DNA of 64,000 nucleotides from Streptomyces mutabilis (GTDB lineage: Bacteria > Actinomycetota > Actinomycetes > Streptomycetales > Streptomycetaceae). Position 1 is the stretch's first letter. Each line of letters opens with the position of its first letter. Shown here in pieces: positions 49,619-58,527 of this stretch. Below the pieces are notes generated by a model that saw only the letters and a program-made list of their open reading frames with translations, was not told the origin of the DNA and did no database searches. The stretch covers positions 1 through 64,000 of the forward strand of contig NZ_BMTT01000010.1 of NCBI RefSeq assembly GCF_014649815.1. Direction: 5' to 3'. A program made the position numbers and the translations under genes.

Positions 49619-49628
49619 GACCAGTAAT

Positions 49629-49662
49629 CATATCGGGGATTGATCGAATCGACATCGATATG
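49629..49662. promoter_or_regulatory. LysR operator candidate
   Basis: CATATCG (49629-49635) and CGATATG (49656-49662) form an inverted repeat with ATTGATCGAAT between them, in the 84-bp gap between the LysR gene and the esterase gene. The stretch is conspicuously AT-rich. Confidence 0.5.
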
Positions 49663-49702
49663 AATCTTGGACAGGAGCCGCGAGGGTTGCTCTGCTCGGG
49701 GC

Positions 49703-50734
49703 ATGCGATCCCTCCGTGAGCTCTCGCCCGGCGCCCGCCGGTGGCCCGCCGCCCTCGCCCTCGCCCTCGTCGTCCCGCTGGCCGGCTGCGCCACCGGTTC
49801 CGGGTCCCCGGACGCGTCGCCGTCGGCGAGCGCCCCGACCCGGGCCGGCGGTACCGCCTCCGCGGCGCCGGACGTCCGCGCCGAGCTGCGGGTGGACGGC
49901 CGCACCCGCGAGTACCTCCTGCACCGGCCCGCCTCCGCAGACGGCCCCCGGCCCCTCGTCGTCGCCTTCCACGGCCGCGGCTCCGACGCCGCCGAACTGC
50001 GCGAGCAGAGCAGGCTGGAGAAGGCCGCCGGGGCGCGCGGCATGCTGGTCGCCTGGCCCGAGGGCATCGACAGCGGCTGGGGCGCCGGCACGCGGGAGAC
50101 CCCGCAGCGTCCCGACCCCGACCTCGACGTGCGGTTCACCGAGGCGCTGATCGAGCACCTGGTCCGCACCGAACAGGCCGACCCCGAGCGGGTCTACGTC
50201 GCCGGCTTCTCCAACGGCGGCTCCATGGCCCTGCGCATGGCCGCCGAGCGGCCGGGTCTGCTGGCGGGCGCGGCCTCGGTCGCCGGCCAGCTGCCTGCGG
50301 GAGCGGCCGCGGTGGAGCCCACCGGCGCCGTCCCGGTCATGGTCGTCTACGGCGCCGACGACCCCGTGCGCCCGATCGGCGGCTGGCCCACCCCGCCGCC
50401 GGACCCCGAGGAGCCGATCCTCCCGAGCCGGTCGGCCCGGGACACGGCGGAGGCGTTCGCCGCGGCGGGCGGCGCGGGGGAGCCGGTCACGGAGGAGGAG
50501 AAGGGGTACGACCGCACGGTCTGGCACCTGAAGGACGCGTCCGGGGACGCGTCACCGAGCACCGGCGGCAGTACTCCCGCCGCTCCCCCCGCCGCCACCG
50601 TCCAGCTCCTCGTCGTCCACGGCGGCGGACACACCTGGCCGGGCTCGTCCTTCGTCCCGGACAAGCGGCTCGGTCCCACCAGCAAGGCCCTGGACGCCAC
50701 GGACGCGATCCTCGGCTTCTTCGCCGCCGGCTGA
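49703..50734 (+). CDS. Secreted polyhydroxybutyrate-depolymerase-like esterase (LpqC type)
   Basis: A 343-residue alpha/beta hydrolase lipoprotein. Signal peptide and lipobox (ALALVVPLAGC) are followed by a Ser/Ala linker. The catalytic set is oxyanion HGRGSD, nucleophile elbow AGFSNGGSMALRMA (GxSxG) and the His in VHGGGHTWPG, with Asp in YGADDPVRP. The family hydrolyses polyester or feruloyl-type substrates. Controlled probably by the divergent LysR gene. The penicillin-binding protein gene follows after 44 bp. Confidence 0.88.
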   Translation: MRSLRELSPGARRWPAALALALVVPLAGCATGSGSPDASPSASAPTRAGGTASAAPDVRAELRVDGRTREYLLHRPASADGPRPLVVAFHGRGSDAAELREQSRLEKAAGARGMLVAWPEGIDSGWGAGTRETPQRPDPDLDVRFTEALIEHLVRTEQADPERVYVAGFSNGGSMALRMAAERPGLLAGAASVAGQLPAGAAAVEPTGAVPVMVVYGADDPVRPIGGWPTPPPDPEEPILPSRSARDTAEAFAAAGGAGEPVTEEEKGYDRTVWHLKDASGDASPSTGGSTPAAPPAATVQLLVVHGGGHTWPGSSFVPDKRLGPTSKALDATDAILGFFAAG

Positions 50735-50778
50735 CCGGTGCGGCGGCGAACCCGACCCACTGACAGGAGAAGACTCCG

Positions 50779-52416
50779 ATGCCGGACACTCCCCACCTCG
50801 CCCCTCCTCCCCGTCGCCGGCCCCGCAACGGCGTACGCGCCGTCACCGCCGTGGCGGTCGTGCTCGCGGTCGCCGCGGGCGGTTCCTACGCCGCCGGACT
50901 CGGCCCCTTCGCGCGCGGTGACGACGGACCCGACCCCGCCGCGATGAGACAGGCGCGCGCCTTCCTCGCCGACTGGGCCGCCGGGCGCCTGCCGGGCGCG
51001 GCCGACCGCACCACCAGACCCGACACGGCCCGGGACGTACTGCAGAGCTTCACCGCGGGCCTCGACATCGAGGGGCCCCGGCTGGCGGCGGCCGAGGAAG
51101 CGGAGGAGGCCGAGGACGGCACTCTCACCGTCCCGTTCACCGCGAAGATGCCGATCACCGGCCTGGGCACCTGGACGTACGAGTCCGAACTGCCCCTGGT
51201 GCGCGAGAAGAAGGACGGCGGCTGGAAGGTGGACTGGCGGCTGTCACTGGTCCACCCGCGACTGAGCGACACGCAGAAGTTCCGCCTGGAGCGCGAGGAT
51301 ACGACCCCGCCGAAGGTCACCGACCGCCACGGAACCTCGGTCGCGGACGGCTCGTACCCCTCCCTGACCCCGCTGCTCGGCCGGCTGGCCGACCGCACCG
51401 GCGGCGGACCGCGCGGCGCGGTCCGGCTCGTCGACCGGGCCACCGGCGAGACCGTGCGCACCGAGGCGTCCTTCGGTGAGAGGCCCGACCCGGCGGCCGA
51501 CGACCGGCCCGTGCGCACCACCCTGGACGCCACCTGGCAGGCGGCGGCCGAGCAGGCCCTCGCTCAGGCCGACGGCAAGAACGCCGCCCTCGTCGCCCTG
51601 CGCATCGACAACGGCGAGATCCTCGCCCTCGCCAACTCCCCCGCGTCCGGCTTCAACCGCGCCGCCTCCGGCACCTACGCGCCCGGCTCCACCTGGAAGA
51701 TCGTCACCAGCAGCGCCCTGCTGCTCAGGGGCGCGGTGCAGCCCGACGACGTCGTGGACTGCCCCAAGTACCTGACCGTGGGCAAGCAGTTCCACAACGT
51801 GGAGACCTCCGAGTTCCCCGGCGCCACTTTCCGCAAGGACTTCACCGAGTCCTGCAACACCGCCTTCATCAGCCTGCGCGGCAAGCTCGACGAGGGGGAA
51901 CTGGGCAAGGTCGCCCGCACCTACTTCGGGGTCGGCCAGGAGTGGCACATCGGCATCCCGACGTACGACGGGTCGGTGCCGGTGCCCAAGGACGAGACGG
52001 AGAAGGCCGCGTCGATGATCGGGCAGGGCCGCGTCCAGGCCAACCCGCTGATCATGGCGTCGGTGACGGCCACCGCGGTCTCCGGGGAGTTCCACCAGCC
52101 GTCGATCACCGCCGGGAACGAGGACGGGACGCGCACCGAGCCCCTCCCCGACGAGGTCGTCGGCCGGCTGCGCGAGCTGATGCGGGCCACCGTCACCGAC
52201 GGCACCGCGCACGTCCTCGCCGACCTGCCCGGCGAGATCGGCGCCAAGACCGGCACCGCCGAGGTCTCGGACGACCAGGACAACAACGGCTGGCTGGTCG
52301 CCCACCGCGGCAACGTGGCCGTCGCCGTGGTCGTCGAGGAGGGCGTCACCGGCGGCGGCTCGGCGGGCCCGGTCGTGCACAGCCTGCTGTCCTCCGTACC
52401 GGAGGACCCGTCCTGA
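50779..52416 (+). CDS. Penicillin-binding protein (class B-like transpeptidase)
   Basis: A 545-residue membrane-anchored transpeptidase. N-terminal helix (AVTAVAVVLAVAAGGSYAAG) and an NTF2-like MecA-N domain (about 60-160) precede the penicillin-binding domain with SxxK in APGSTWKIVTS, SxN in ESCNTAFISL and KTG in GAKTGTAEV. It cross-links peptidoglycan outside the cell. MecA-N-type PBPs are numerous in Streptomyces and can have low beta-lactam affinity. Confidence 0.93.
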   Translation: MPDTPHLAPPPRRRPRNGVRAVTAVAVVLAVAAGGSYAAGLGPFARGDDGPDPAAMRQARAFLADWAAGRLPGAADRTTRPDTARDVLQSFTAGLDIEGPRLAAAEEAEEAEDGTLTVPFTAKMPITGLGTWTYESELPLVREKKDGGWKVDWRLSLVHPRLSDTQKFRLEREDTTPPKVTDRHGTSVADGSYPSLTPLLGRLADRTGGGPRGAVRLVDRATGETVRTEASFGERPDPAADDRPVRTTLDATWQAAAEQALAQADGKNAALVALRIDNGEILALANSPASGFNRAASGTYAPGSTWKIVTSSALLLRGAVQPDDVVDCPKYLTVGKQFHNVETSEFPGATFRKDFTESCNTAFISLRGKLDEGELGKVARTYFGVGQEWHIGIPTYDGSVPVPKDETEKAASMIGQGRVQANPLIMASVTATAVSGEFHQPSITAGNEDGTRTEPLPDEVVGRLRELMRATVTDGTAHVLADLPGEIGAKTGTAEVSDDQDNNGWLVAHRGNVAVAVVVEEGVTGGGSAGPVVHSLLSSVPEDPS

Positions 52417-52524
52417 GCGCCGGTCGGTGTCCGTGGGCGGACGGGCACGGGCGGGTCGGGCACGGGCGGATCAGGACGGGCGGACCGGGCAGGTGTGGAT
52501 CCGGTGCGGATCCGGTGCGGGCGG

Positions 52525-52779
52525 TCAGCCCCGGTCCGCGTCGTTCCGGCCCCCGGCCGTGCCGTCGGTCTCCCCGCGCTCGACCGTCTCGCCCCTGATC
52601 ACGCGCGGCGCCGCGCGGTCCTCGGCCGGTGTCCGCTCCTCGTCCTTCATCGCGCGGGCCTCCGCCTTGAGGATGCGCGCCGACTTGCCCGCCGAGCGGG
52701 TCAGCTCGGGGAGCTTCTTGGCGGCGATGACGGCGATGACGACGATGAGAATGATCGCGAGTTCGCTCAGTCCGAACAC
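52525..52779 (-). CDS. tatA: TatA/E-like twin-arginine translocase subunit
   Basis: An 84-residue protein with one membrane helix (MFGLSELAIILIVVIAVIAA), the conserved KKLPEL hinge and amphipathic helix (TRSAGKSARILKAEARAMKD), then an acidic tail. TatA oligomers form the Tat translocation passage. The conserved F-G of the TatA hinge is replaced by AKKLPEL, seen in paralogous TatA/E proteins. No TatB or TatC gene is near, so it is likely a second copy. A shared 18-bp dyad lies about 100 bp upstream. Confidence 0.86.
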   Translation of the reverse strand: MFGLSELAIILIVVIAVIAAKKLPELTRSAGKSARILKAEARAMKDEERTPAEDRAAPRVIRGETVERGETDGTAGGRNDADRG

Positions 52780-52877
52780 GGCGCTCCCCTGGTGACGTAC
52801 GGTGCGGACCCGCGGTAAGGGCCCGCACGGAATCTACGGCATGGCCGACGGGCGCCGGAGGCGATCTCCCACAATTC

Positions 52878-52895
52878 TTCTACAGTTGCGTAGAA
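52878..52895. promoter_or_regulatory. Dyad operator, copy 1 (upstream of tatA)
   Basis: TTCTAC-AGTTGC-GTAGAA is a perfect 6-bp half-site dyad, 99 bp upstream of the tatA-like start and 5 bp beyond the spo0M-like stop region. A near-identical site is found at 53943. Form resembles BlaI/MecI-type TACA/TGTA operators. Confidence 0.6.
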
Positions 52896-52899
52896 GTTA

Positions 52900-53886
52900 T
52901 CAGCCCTCTTCGCCCTCGGAGCCGTCCCCGCCCTCGTCGTCACCCTCGAAGAAGTCCCCCACCTCGTCGACGACCTCGGCCGCCACCATGCCACCGGCGA
53001 CGCCCACCGCTAGCCCGGCCGCGCCCGCCGCCACCGCGGTGCCGACGCCGGGGGCGCCGCCCGGGAGCCCGGACTCGTGCCCGTACACGGCGTGGGAGCC
53101 GTACGACGCCCGGTGTTCCACCAGCTCCTCAATCCAGCCCTCGACGAGCGCGTTCCAGTCCTGCGGTCCGGCCGGCCCCTCGTGCGGGACGGTGAAGCGG
53201 CTGAGGGCGTCGTGGCCGTCGGCGAACGGGCCGCCGCGCTTGTCCGCCTCCAGCACCACCTCCAGGGCGCCCGGGACGGTCAGGAAGGTCAGTTCGATCT
53301 CGTTGACCTGGTGGGCGTACCGAGCGGGCGGGGTCAGCTCGATCTCCTGGTAGAAGGGCAGCTGCTGCCCGGTGCCGCCGATGCGGCCGTACTCCAGGTC
53401 GGCGGAGCGGAAGCCGAAGCCGAGCTGCCCGAAGGCCTCCAGGACGGCTTCCTGGGCGGGCAGTGGCGCCACGGTCAGCGGGTCCAGGTCGCCCTTGTCC
53501 CGGGCGCCCGCCACCGCCAGCTCGGTGCGCACGCCGAGCACGATGCCCAGCGACTGCCCGCGCAGCTCGGTCACCGGGGTCTCCCAGGGCAGCGGCACCG
53601 AGAACGGCACCTCGTGCCGCGCGCCCGCGGCCAGCCGGAAGGAACCGCCGACGGTGTGCCGGTCGAAGGCGACGACGCCCTCGCTCTCCCCGTGCTCGCC
53701 GTGCTCGGCCTCGACGCGGGCCACCAGCTCCAGCCCGATGTGCTCGATGTGATGGTCGACGGTGCCGCCGACGAGCTCGACCCGGCCGGACAGCACGCCC
53801 CCGGGCCGGGCGGCGCCCGCGTCCAGGACCGTGTCCACCGTGGGTCCGCCCACGCCGAGGGAACCGAGCAACCGCTTGAACACCAT
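52900..53886 (-). CDS. Spo0M-like sporulation control protein
   Basis: A 328-residue soluble protein of the SpoOM family, an arrestin-like beta-sandwich. It starts MVFKRLLGSLGVGGPTVDTV and shows GGVLSGRVELVGGTVDHHIE, FSVPLPWETPVTELRG and a C-terminal acidic Gly/Glu tail. Spo0M affects sporulation and cytoskeleton in Bacillus; the role in Streptomyces is not established. ATG 53886 is the natural start. Promoter carries copy 2 of the TTCTAC-N6-GTAGAA dyad. Confidence 0.88.
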   Translation of the reverse strand: MVFKRLLGSLGVGGPTVDTVLDAGAARPGGVLSGRVELVGGTVDHHIEHIGLELVARVEAEHGEHGESEGVVAFDRHTVGGSFRLAAGARHEVPFSVPLPWETPVTELRGQSLGIVLGVRTELAVAGARDKGDLDPLTVAPLPAQEAVLEAFGQLGFGFRSADLEYGRIGGTGQQLPFYQEIELTPPARYAHQVNEIELTFLTVPGALEVVLEADKRGGPFADGHDALSRFTVPHEGPAGPQDWNALVEGWIEELVEHRASYGSHAVYGHESGLPGGAPGVGTAVAAGAAGLAVGVAGGMVAAEVVDEVGDFFEGDDEGGDGSEGEEG

Positions 53887-53942
53887 CGAGGCGTCCACTC
53901 CTTCACGTTCGTGCGGGGAACAACCGGAGCCCTCCGGCCGTT

Positions 53943-53960
53943 CTCTACAGGCGAGTAGAA
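53943..53960. promoter_or_regulatory. Dyad operator, copy 2 (upstream of spo0M-like gene)
   Basis: CTCTAC-AGGCGA-GTAGAA, 57 bp upstream of the spo0M-like start, matches copy 1 at 52878 in both half-sites apart from one base and in part of the spacer. Confidence 0.6.
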
Positions 53961-54156
53961 GCATAGGGGCCGAAGGGCTCCCCTTGTCTTTGCTCATCCT
54001 TTACCATGAGGTTTGACCCCAGGGCGGCCGGCAGGCACCGGCCCCCTCCGACCCCGTTAAGGAGTCCCGTTCCGTAATGGAGCCTCCCAGTACCGGCCGT
54101 GCCATGGCCGACCCGCCGGTCCCCCCGAATGCGCGTGAGGGAAGCGGGGTGGCACG

Positions 54157-55497
54157 GTGACCGAGGTCCTGCTGCTCCTGCTGGCCCTCCTCCTCACCCT
54201 GGCCTGCGCCCTCTTCGTCGCGGCCGAGTTCTCCCTGACCACCGTCGAGCGCTCCGACCTGGAGCGTGCCGCCGAGTCCGGTGAGCGCGGCGCCGACGGC
54301 GCCCTGAAGGCCGTACGGTCGCTGACCCTCCAGCTCTCCGGCGCTCAGCTCGGCATCACCGTGACCTCCCTGGTCATCGGCATGCTGGCCGAGCCGTCGG
54401 TCGCCGTGCTGCTGCGCGGCCCGCTGACGGCGATCGGCCTGGGCGGTGCCGCCTCGACGGTGGCGACCGTGCTCGGCGTGGTCGTCTCCACCGTCGTCCT
54501 GATGGTCGTCGGCGAGCTGGTCCCCAAGAACTGGGCGATCTCCCGCCCGCTGGCCGTCGCGAAGGTCGTCGCCGGCCCGCAGCGCGGCTTCACCACCGCC
54601 TTCGGCCCCTTCATCCGCCACCTGAACGACACGGCGAACCGTTTCGTGCGCCGCTTCGGCCTGGAACCGGCCGAGGAGCTGGCCTCCGCCCGCAGCGCCG
54701 AGGAACTGGTCGCCCTGGCCCAGCACTCGGCCGCCGAGGGCGCCCTGGAGGCGGACTCGGCCGAGCTGTTCGTGCGCACCCTGCACCTGAGCGAGCTGAC
54801 CGCGGAGAACGTCATGACCCCGCGGGTGGACGTCAAGGCCCTGGAGGCCCACGCCACCGCCGCCGACGCCGCGAACCTCTCGCACGCCACCGGCCTGTCC
54901 CGCTTCCCGGTCTACCGGGACAGCCTCGACGAGGTCATCGGCACCGTGCACATCCGCGACGTGCTGGCCCTGGAGCCGGACAAGCGCCGGGCAACCCCCG
55001 TCACCGAGCTGGCCACCGCGCCGCTGCTGGTGCCGGACAGCCTGCCCGCCGACCGCCTCCTGGAGCGCATGCGCTCCACCCGCACCATGGCCGTCGTCAT
55101 CGACGAGTACGGCGGCACCGCGGGCGTGGCCACCGTCGAGGACATCGTGGAGGAGGTCGTCGGCGAGGTGCGCGACGAGCACGACCCGGTCGAGATACCG
55201 GACCTGCTCCCCGTCCCCGCCGAGGCCGACGGCCGCGCCGCCTGGGAGGCCGACGGCTCGCTCCGTCTGGACCACCTGGAGCGCATCGGACTGACCGCGC
55301 CGGAGGGGCCGTACGAGACCCTGGCCGGTCTGGTCGCCACCCACCTTGCCCGCATCCCCGCCAAGGGCGACGTCATCGAACTGGACGGCTGGCGCGTCGA
55401 CGTCCTGGACGTCGACCACCACCGCGCCGACCGTCTGCGGATCACCGCGCCCGCGCCGGTCATGCCGGCCGACCGGGAGCCGGAGGCCGCCCGATGA
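54157..55497 (+). CDS. CNNM/CorC-type membrane protein (hemolysin family), first of pair
   Basis: A 446-residue protein. CNNM transmembrane domain (about 1-190; VLLLLLALLLTLACALFVAA, GELVPKNWAI, the conserved Pro-Lys-Asn) is followed by two CBS domains (about 210-330; ENVMTPRVDVKAL, GYSRFPVY-type LSRFPVYRDSLDEVIGTVHI, VVIDEYGGTAGVATVEDI) and a CorC_HlyC domain (about 350-435). The family is associated with Mg/Co ion transport. GTG start. The next paralogue overlaps by 4 bp. Confidence 0.93.
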   Translation: MTEVLLLLLALLLTLACALFVAAEFSLTTVERSDLERAAESGERGADGALKAVRSLTLQLSGAQLGITVTSLVIGMLAEPSVAVLLRGPLTAIGLGGAASTVATVLGVVVSTVVLMVVGELVPKNWAISRPLAVAKVVAGPQRGFTTAFGPFIRHLNDTANRFVRRFGLEPAEELASARSAEELVALAQHSAAEGALEADSAELFVRTLHLSELTAENVMTPRVDVKALEAHATAADAANLSHATGLSRFPVYRDSLDEVIGTVHIRDVLALEPDKRRATPVTELATAPLLVPDSLPADRLLERMRSTRTMAVVIDEYGGTAGVATVEDIVEEVVGEVRDEHDPVEIPDLLPVPAEADGRAAWEADGSLRLDHLERIGLTAPEGPYETLAGLVATHLARIPAKGDVIELDGWRVDVLDVDHHRADRLRITAPAPVMPADREPEAAR

Positions 55498-56510
55498 CCG
55501 TCGTGCAGCTCTTCATCGGCGCCCTGACGCTGCTGACCAACGCCTTCTTCGTCGGCGCCGAGTTCGCCCTGATCTCGGTGCGCCGCAGCCAGATCGAGCC
55601 GCGGGCGAAGACGGGCGACAAGCGCGCCCGGATGACCCTGTGGGGCCTGGAACACATCTCCCAGATGATGGCCACGGCCCAGCTCGGCATCACCGTCTCC
55701 TCCCTGGTGCTCGGCGCCGTCGCGGAGCCGGCCATCGCGCACCTGATGGAGCCGGCGTTCGAGGCGGTCCACATGCCGCACGCGCTGGTCCACCCGGTCG
55801 CATTCGCGATCGCCCTGGCCCTCGCCACGTACCTGCACATGCTGATCGGCGAGATGATCCCGAAGAACATCGCGCTGGCCGCCCCGGCGACCACCGCGAT
55901 GGTCCTCGGCCCGCCGCTGGTGGCTCTCACCCGGGCCCTGAAGCCGGTCGTCTTCGGCATCAACGCCTTCGCCAACACCCTGCTCAAGCTGCTCAGGGTG
56001 GAGCCGAGGAACGAGGTGGAGGCCGTCTTCACCGACGACCAGCTGGCCCGCATGGTGGTCGACGCCAGCGAGGCCGGACTGCTCACCCCGGCCGACGGCG
56101 AGCGGCTGCGCGACGCGCTGGAGCTGGGCACCCGCCCGGTCGGCGAGATCCTGGTCCCGGCGCCGAAGATGCGCACGGTCGGCCACACGGTCACCCCGGC
56201 CCAGCTGGAGCGCCTGGCCGCCGAGGCGGGCTACTCCCGCTTCCCGGTCACCGGCCCCGGCGGCACCGTCCTGGGCTACCTGCACATCAAGGACACCCTG
56301 GGCCTCACCGACCGCGACGCCCCCTTCCCGCGCACGGCCCTGCACCGGGTCACCCGGGTCCGCATCGACACCCCGCTGGACGACACCCTCACGGCACTGC
56401 GCACCGAGGACAGCCACCTGGCCGCCGTCACCGGCGAGACGGGCGCGGTCCTGGGCTTCGTGACGATGGAGGACGTCCTGACGGAGCTGGTGGGGCCGAC
56501 GCCGGTCTGA
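55494..56510 (+). CDS. CNNM-type membrane protein, second of pair, no CorC domain
   Basis: A 338-residue paralogue with CNNM membrane domain (LFIGALTLLTNAFFVGAEFA, GEMIPKNIALAAP) and CBS pair (LVPAPKMRTVGHTVTPAQLE, GYSRFPVTGPGGTVLGYLHI). It ends at the second CBS (GFVTMEDVLTELVGPTPV), so the C-terminal CorC_HlyC domain is missing. The two coupled genes probably form a heteromeric complex. A 15-bp terminator follows. Confidence 0.92.
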   Translation: MTVVQLFIGALTLLTNAFFVGAEFALISVRRSQIEPRAKTGDKRARMTLWGLEHISQMMATAQLGITVSSLVLGAVAEPAIAHLMEPAFEAVHMPHALVHPVAFAIALALATYLHMLIGEMIPKNIALAAPATTAMVLGPPLVALTRALKPVVFGINAFANTLLKLLRVEPRNEVEAVFTDDQLARMVVDASEAGLLTPADGERLRDALELGTRPVGEILVPAPKMRTVGHTVTPAQLERLAAEAGYSRFPVTGPGGTVLGYLHIKDTLGLTDRDAPFPRTALHRVTRVRIDTPLDDTLTALRTEDSHLAAVTGETGAVLGFVTMEDVLTELVGPTPV

Positions 56511-56530
56511 TCCTCCGACGTCCGGCTGAC

Positions 56531-56572
56531 GTGGCCGCCTCCCGCGGTGACACCACTGCGGGAGGCGGCCAC
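56531..56572 (+). terminator. Strong terminator
   Basis: Perfect 15-bp arms GTGGCCGCCTCCCGC (56531-56545) and GCGGGAGGCGGCCAC (56558-56572), 20 bp past the stop of the CNNM pair. Confidence 0.85.
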
Positions 56573-56610
56573 GGCTCGTCCTGCCGGTCCACCGGAGCAC
56601 CGGCCCCGCC

Positions 56611-57415
56611 TCACACCGCCCGCAGCGCGTCCGCCGGCGGCGTGCGCAGGGCGTGCCGGGTGGGCAGCTCGATGGTGGCGTACGCCGTCAGGACGACCGT
56701 CGCCGCCACCGCGGGCAGCAGCCAGGCGGGTCCCGCCGGCCAGGGCCGGCCGAGGAAGCCCTGGCCCAGCAGGGCGAGGGGGAGGGCGGACAGCAGCGAA
56801 CCGGAGACGAGGGCCGCGGCGGCCACGACGGCGGCCTCGCGGCGCATCATCGCGCGGACCTGCCGGGGGGTCGTGCCGACCAGGCGCAGCGCGGCGATCT
56901 CGGCACGCCGCTGTGCGGTGGCGGCGACCAGCTTGTCGGCGATGCCCAGCAGCAGATAGCCGAGCAGTACGACGACGGTGGCAAGGTTGACCCACACCTC
57001 CGGCGGCGTGTCCTCGCCCGTGGAGTCCGCGTCCGGGGCGGTGCTCGTCACCGCGAGGCCCGCGCGGTCGGCGGCCAGCGCCATCAGACCCCGCGCGGCC
57101 GCGTCGGTGCCGTCGGTGCGGACCAGGACGCTCTGGTCGAGGTCCGTCGTGGTGTGCCCGGCGGCCAGCTCGCGGGAGAGGACGACCGGGCCGAAGCCCA
57201 GCCCCCGGTCGTACACGGCGACGACCCGGGCGTCGACCCCCGTCCCGTCGCCCAGCACCAGCCGCACCCGCTCCCCGAGGCCCGCCCCGCGGGTCCGCGC
57301 GGCCTCGCCGCTGACGGCGACCGTGGCGCCGGTGAGCCGGTCCAGGCCGCCCTCCGTCACGCCGAGGTCGACCACGTCCCGCGTGTCCGGGCCGAGGACC
57401 ATTGCCGACGCCGAT
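56611..57415 (-). pseudogene. C-terminal fragment of an FtsX-type ABC permease
   Basis: The frame holds the last third of a MacB/FtsX-like permease. A periplasmic segment (GLGERVRLVLGDGTGVDARV) is followed by the last three helices (VWVNLATVVVLLGYLLLGIA, AVVAAAALVSGSLLSALPLA, WLLPAVAATVVLTAYATIEL), with the FtsX motif RRAEIAALRLVGTTPRQVRAM. The N-terminal 500 or so residues are missing. The fragment directly continues from the truncated ATPase fragment. Confidence 0.82.
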
Positions 57416-57749
57416 TCGGCCGCGGGCTGGGGATCAGGTTGTACGCCTGGAAGACGAAGCCGACGTGCTCGCGGCGCAGTTCGGTGCGGCGGGTCTCGTC
57501 CATCCCGGAGATCTCCTGCCCGTCGATGCGGACACTGCCCGACGTGGGCGAGTCCAGCCCGGCGGCGCAGTGCATCAGCGTGCTCTTGCCGGATCCCGAG
57601 GGGCCCATCACGGCGAGGAACGTGCCGTGCTCCACGGTGAGCGACACGTCGTCGAGGGCCCGCACGTCCCCCGGGTAGGTCCTGGCGACGTGCGCCAGCG
57701 CGATGGCGGGTGCCCTGAGCGCGGTGGCCGTCGTGACGGCGGTGCTCAT
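57416..57749 (-). pseudogene. N-terminal fragment of the partner ABC ATPase
   Basis: From ATG 57749 the frame gives a MacB/LolD-type ATPase: VARTYPGDVRALDDVSLTVE, Walker A GPSGSGKST and the Q-loop stretch FVFQAYNLIP, then breaks off before the signature motif and Walker B. The sequence then runs into permease coding. An internal deletion removed the rest of the ATPase and most of the permease. The ATG overlaps the stop of the upstream membrane-protein gene (ATGA), showing the original operon order. Confidence 0.82.
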
Positions 57750-58003
57750 CGACGCCCCCGCAGGGCGCGCACGACGAGGGTCCCGGCGGCGAGCACGGTG
57801 ACGAGGCCGCTGGCCAGGTGCACCCAGGTGGGGGCGCCGCCGAAGGAGGCGGTCATGTTGGCCACCGCGCTGACCACCACGACGGCCCACAGCAGGGCGC
57901 GGAGGACGTCCCCGCGGGAGACGGCGTCCGGGCCGTCGTCCGCACCGCCCGTGGGGGTGCCCGCGGGCGGTGCGGTCAAGCGGTACGGGTCCTGGTGCGT
58001 CAT
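57746..58003 (-). CDS. Small two-helix membrane protein upstream of ABC remnants
   Basis: An 85-residue protein. A cytoplasmic N-terminus (MTHQDPYRLTAPPAGTPTGG) is followed by helices LRALLWAVVVVSAVANMTAS and WVHLASGLVTVLAAGTLVVR and an RGRR end. Usually encoded ahead of streptomycete MacB-like transporters; role unknown. Translationally coupled to the truncated ATPase. The promoter region contains an 18-bp palindrome. Confidence 0.72.
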   Translation of the reverse strand: MTHQDPYRLTAPPAGTPTGGADDGPDAVSRGDVLRALLWAVVVVSAVANMTASFGGAPTWVHLASGLVTVLAAGTLVVRALRGRR

Positions 58004-58095
58004 GGCGGCGTCCTCCGTGAACTGCGCTCTCGGTACGTCATCGACGCTATGGACCCCGGCCCCCTCCGGCCGATCCCGTGGGCCGCCCGGTCCGG

Positions 58096-58113
58096 GGTAC
58101 AGCAGGCTGTACC
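58096..58113. promoter_or_regulatory. 18-bp palindromic operator
   Basis: GGTACAGC-AG-GCTGTACC is a perfect dyad 93 bp upstream of the small membrane protein/ABC operon. It suits a PadR, TetR or GntR-type repressor; none is encoded beside it in this window. Confidence 0.6.
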
Positions 58114-58527
58114 TTCCGGCCCCGGACCTCGGCTGGGTCCCTGTCGGAGACCGGGGGCGGTGGCGCGCAGGCCGCTGGCGCGGGGCGACGGGCATTCGGG
58201 CCGGTCGCCGTGCGACGGCTCCTGCCGGTCGGTCCGGCATCGGCCCGACCGGTCCCGGTCAGACATCGGCCAGGCTTGCTCACAACTGACCTGGACACCG
58301 GCCCGACCGGCCGCCCGGCGGGCCCGCGGCGCCGGAAGCCGACGTGCCCCGTGGAAGGTGACCGGCGGCCGGGGGCGCACCGCGGGCGGGCCGTCGGGAG
58401 TCCACCCGCTCACGACTTTGCCTTCCCTTTACAACCTGCCCCGCCGCCGCCTCGTCTCTCCGTCCGATCCACACCCCACGCGACACACGCGACGACCGAC
58501 GAGACCGACGAGAGAGAGAGCGACCCG
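58114..58527. other. Long intergenic region
   Basis: About 410 bp between the divergent ABC-remnant and sortase operons. No open frame with a convincing start was found. The last 60 bases before 58528 are an unusual low-G ACGAC/CGACG-rich leader ending in GAGAGAGAGCG, which serves as the ribosome site of the next gene. Confidence 0.45.
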
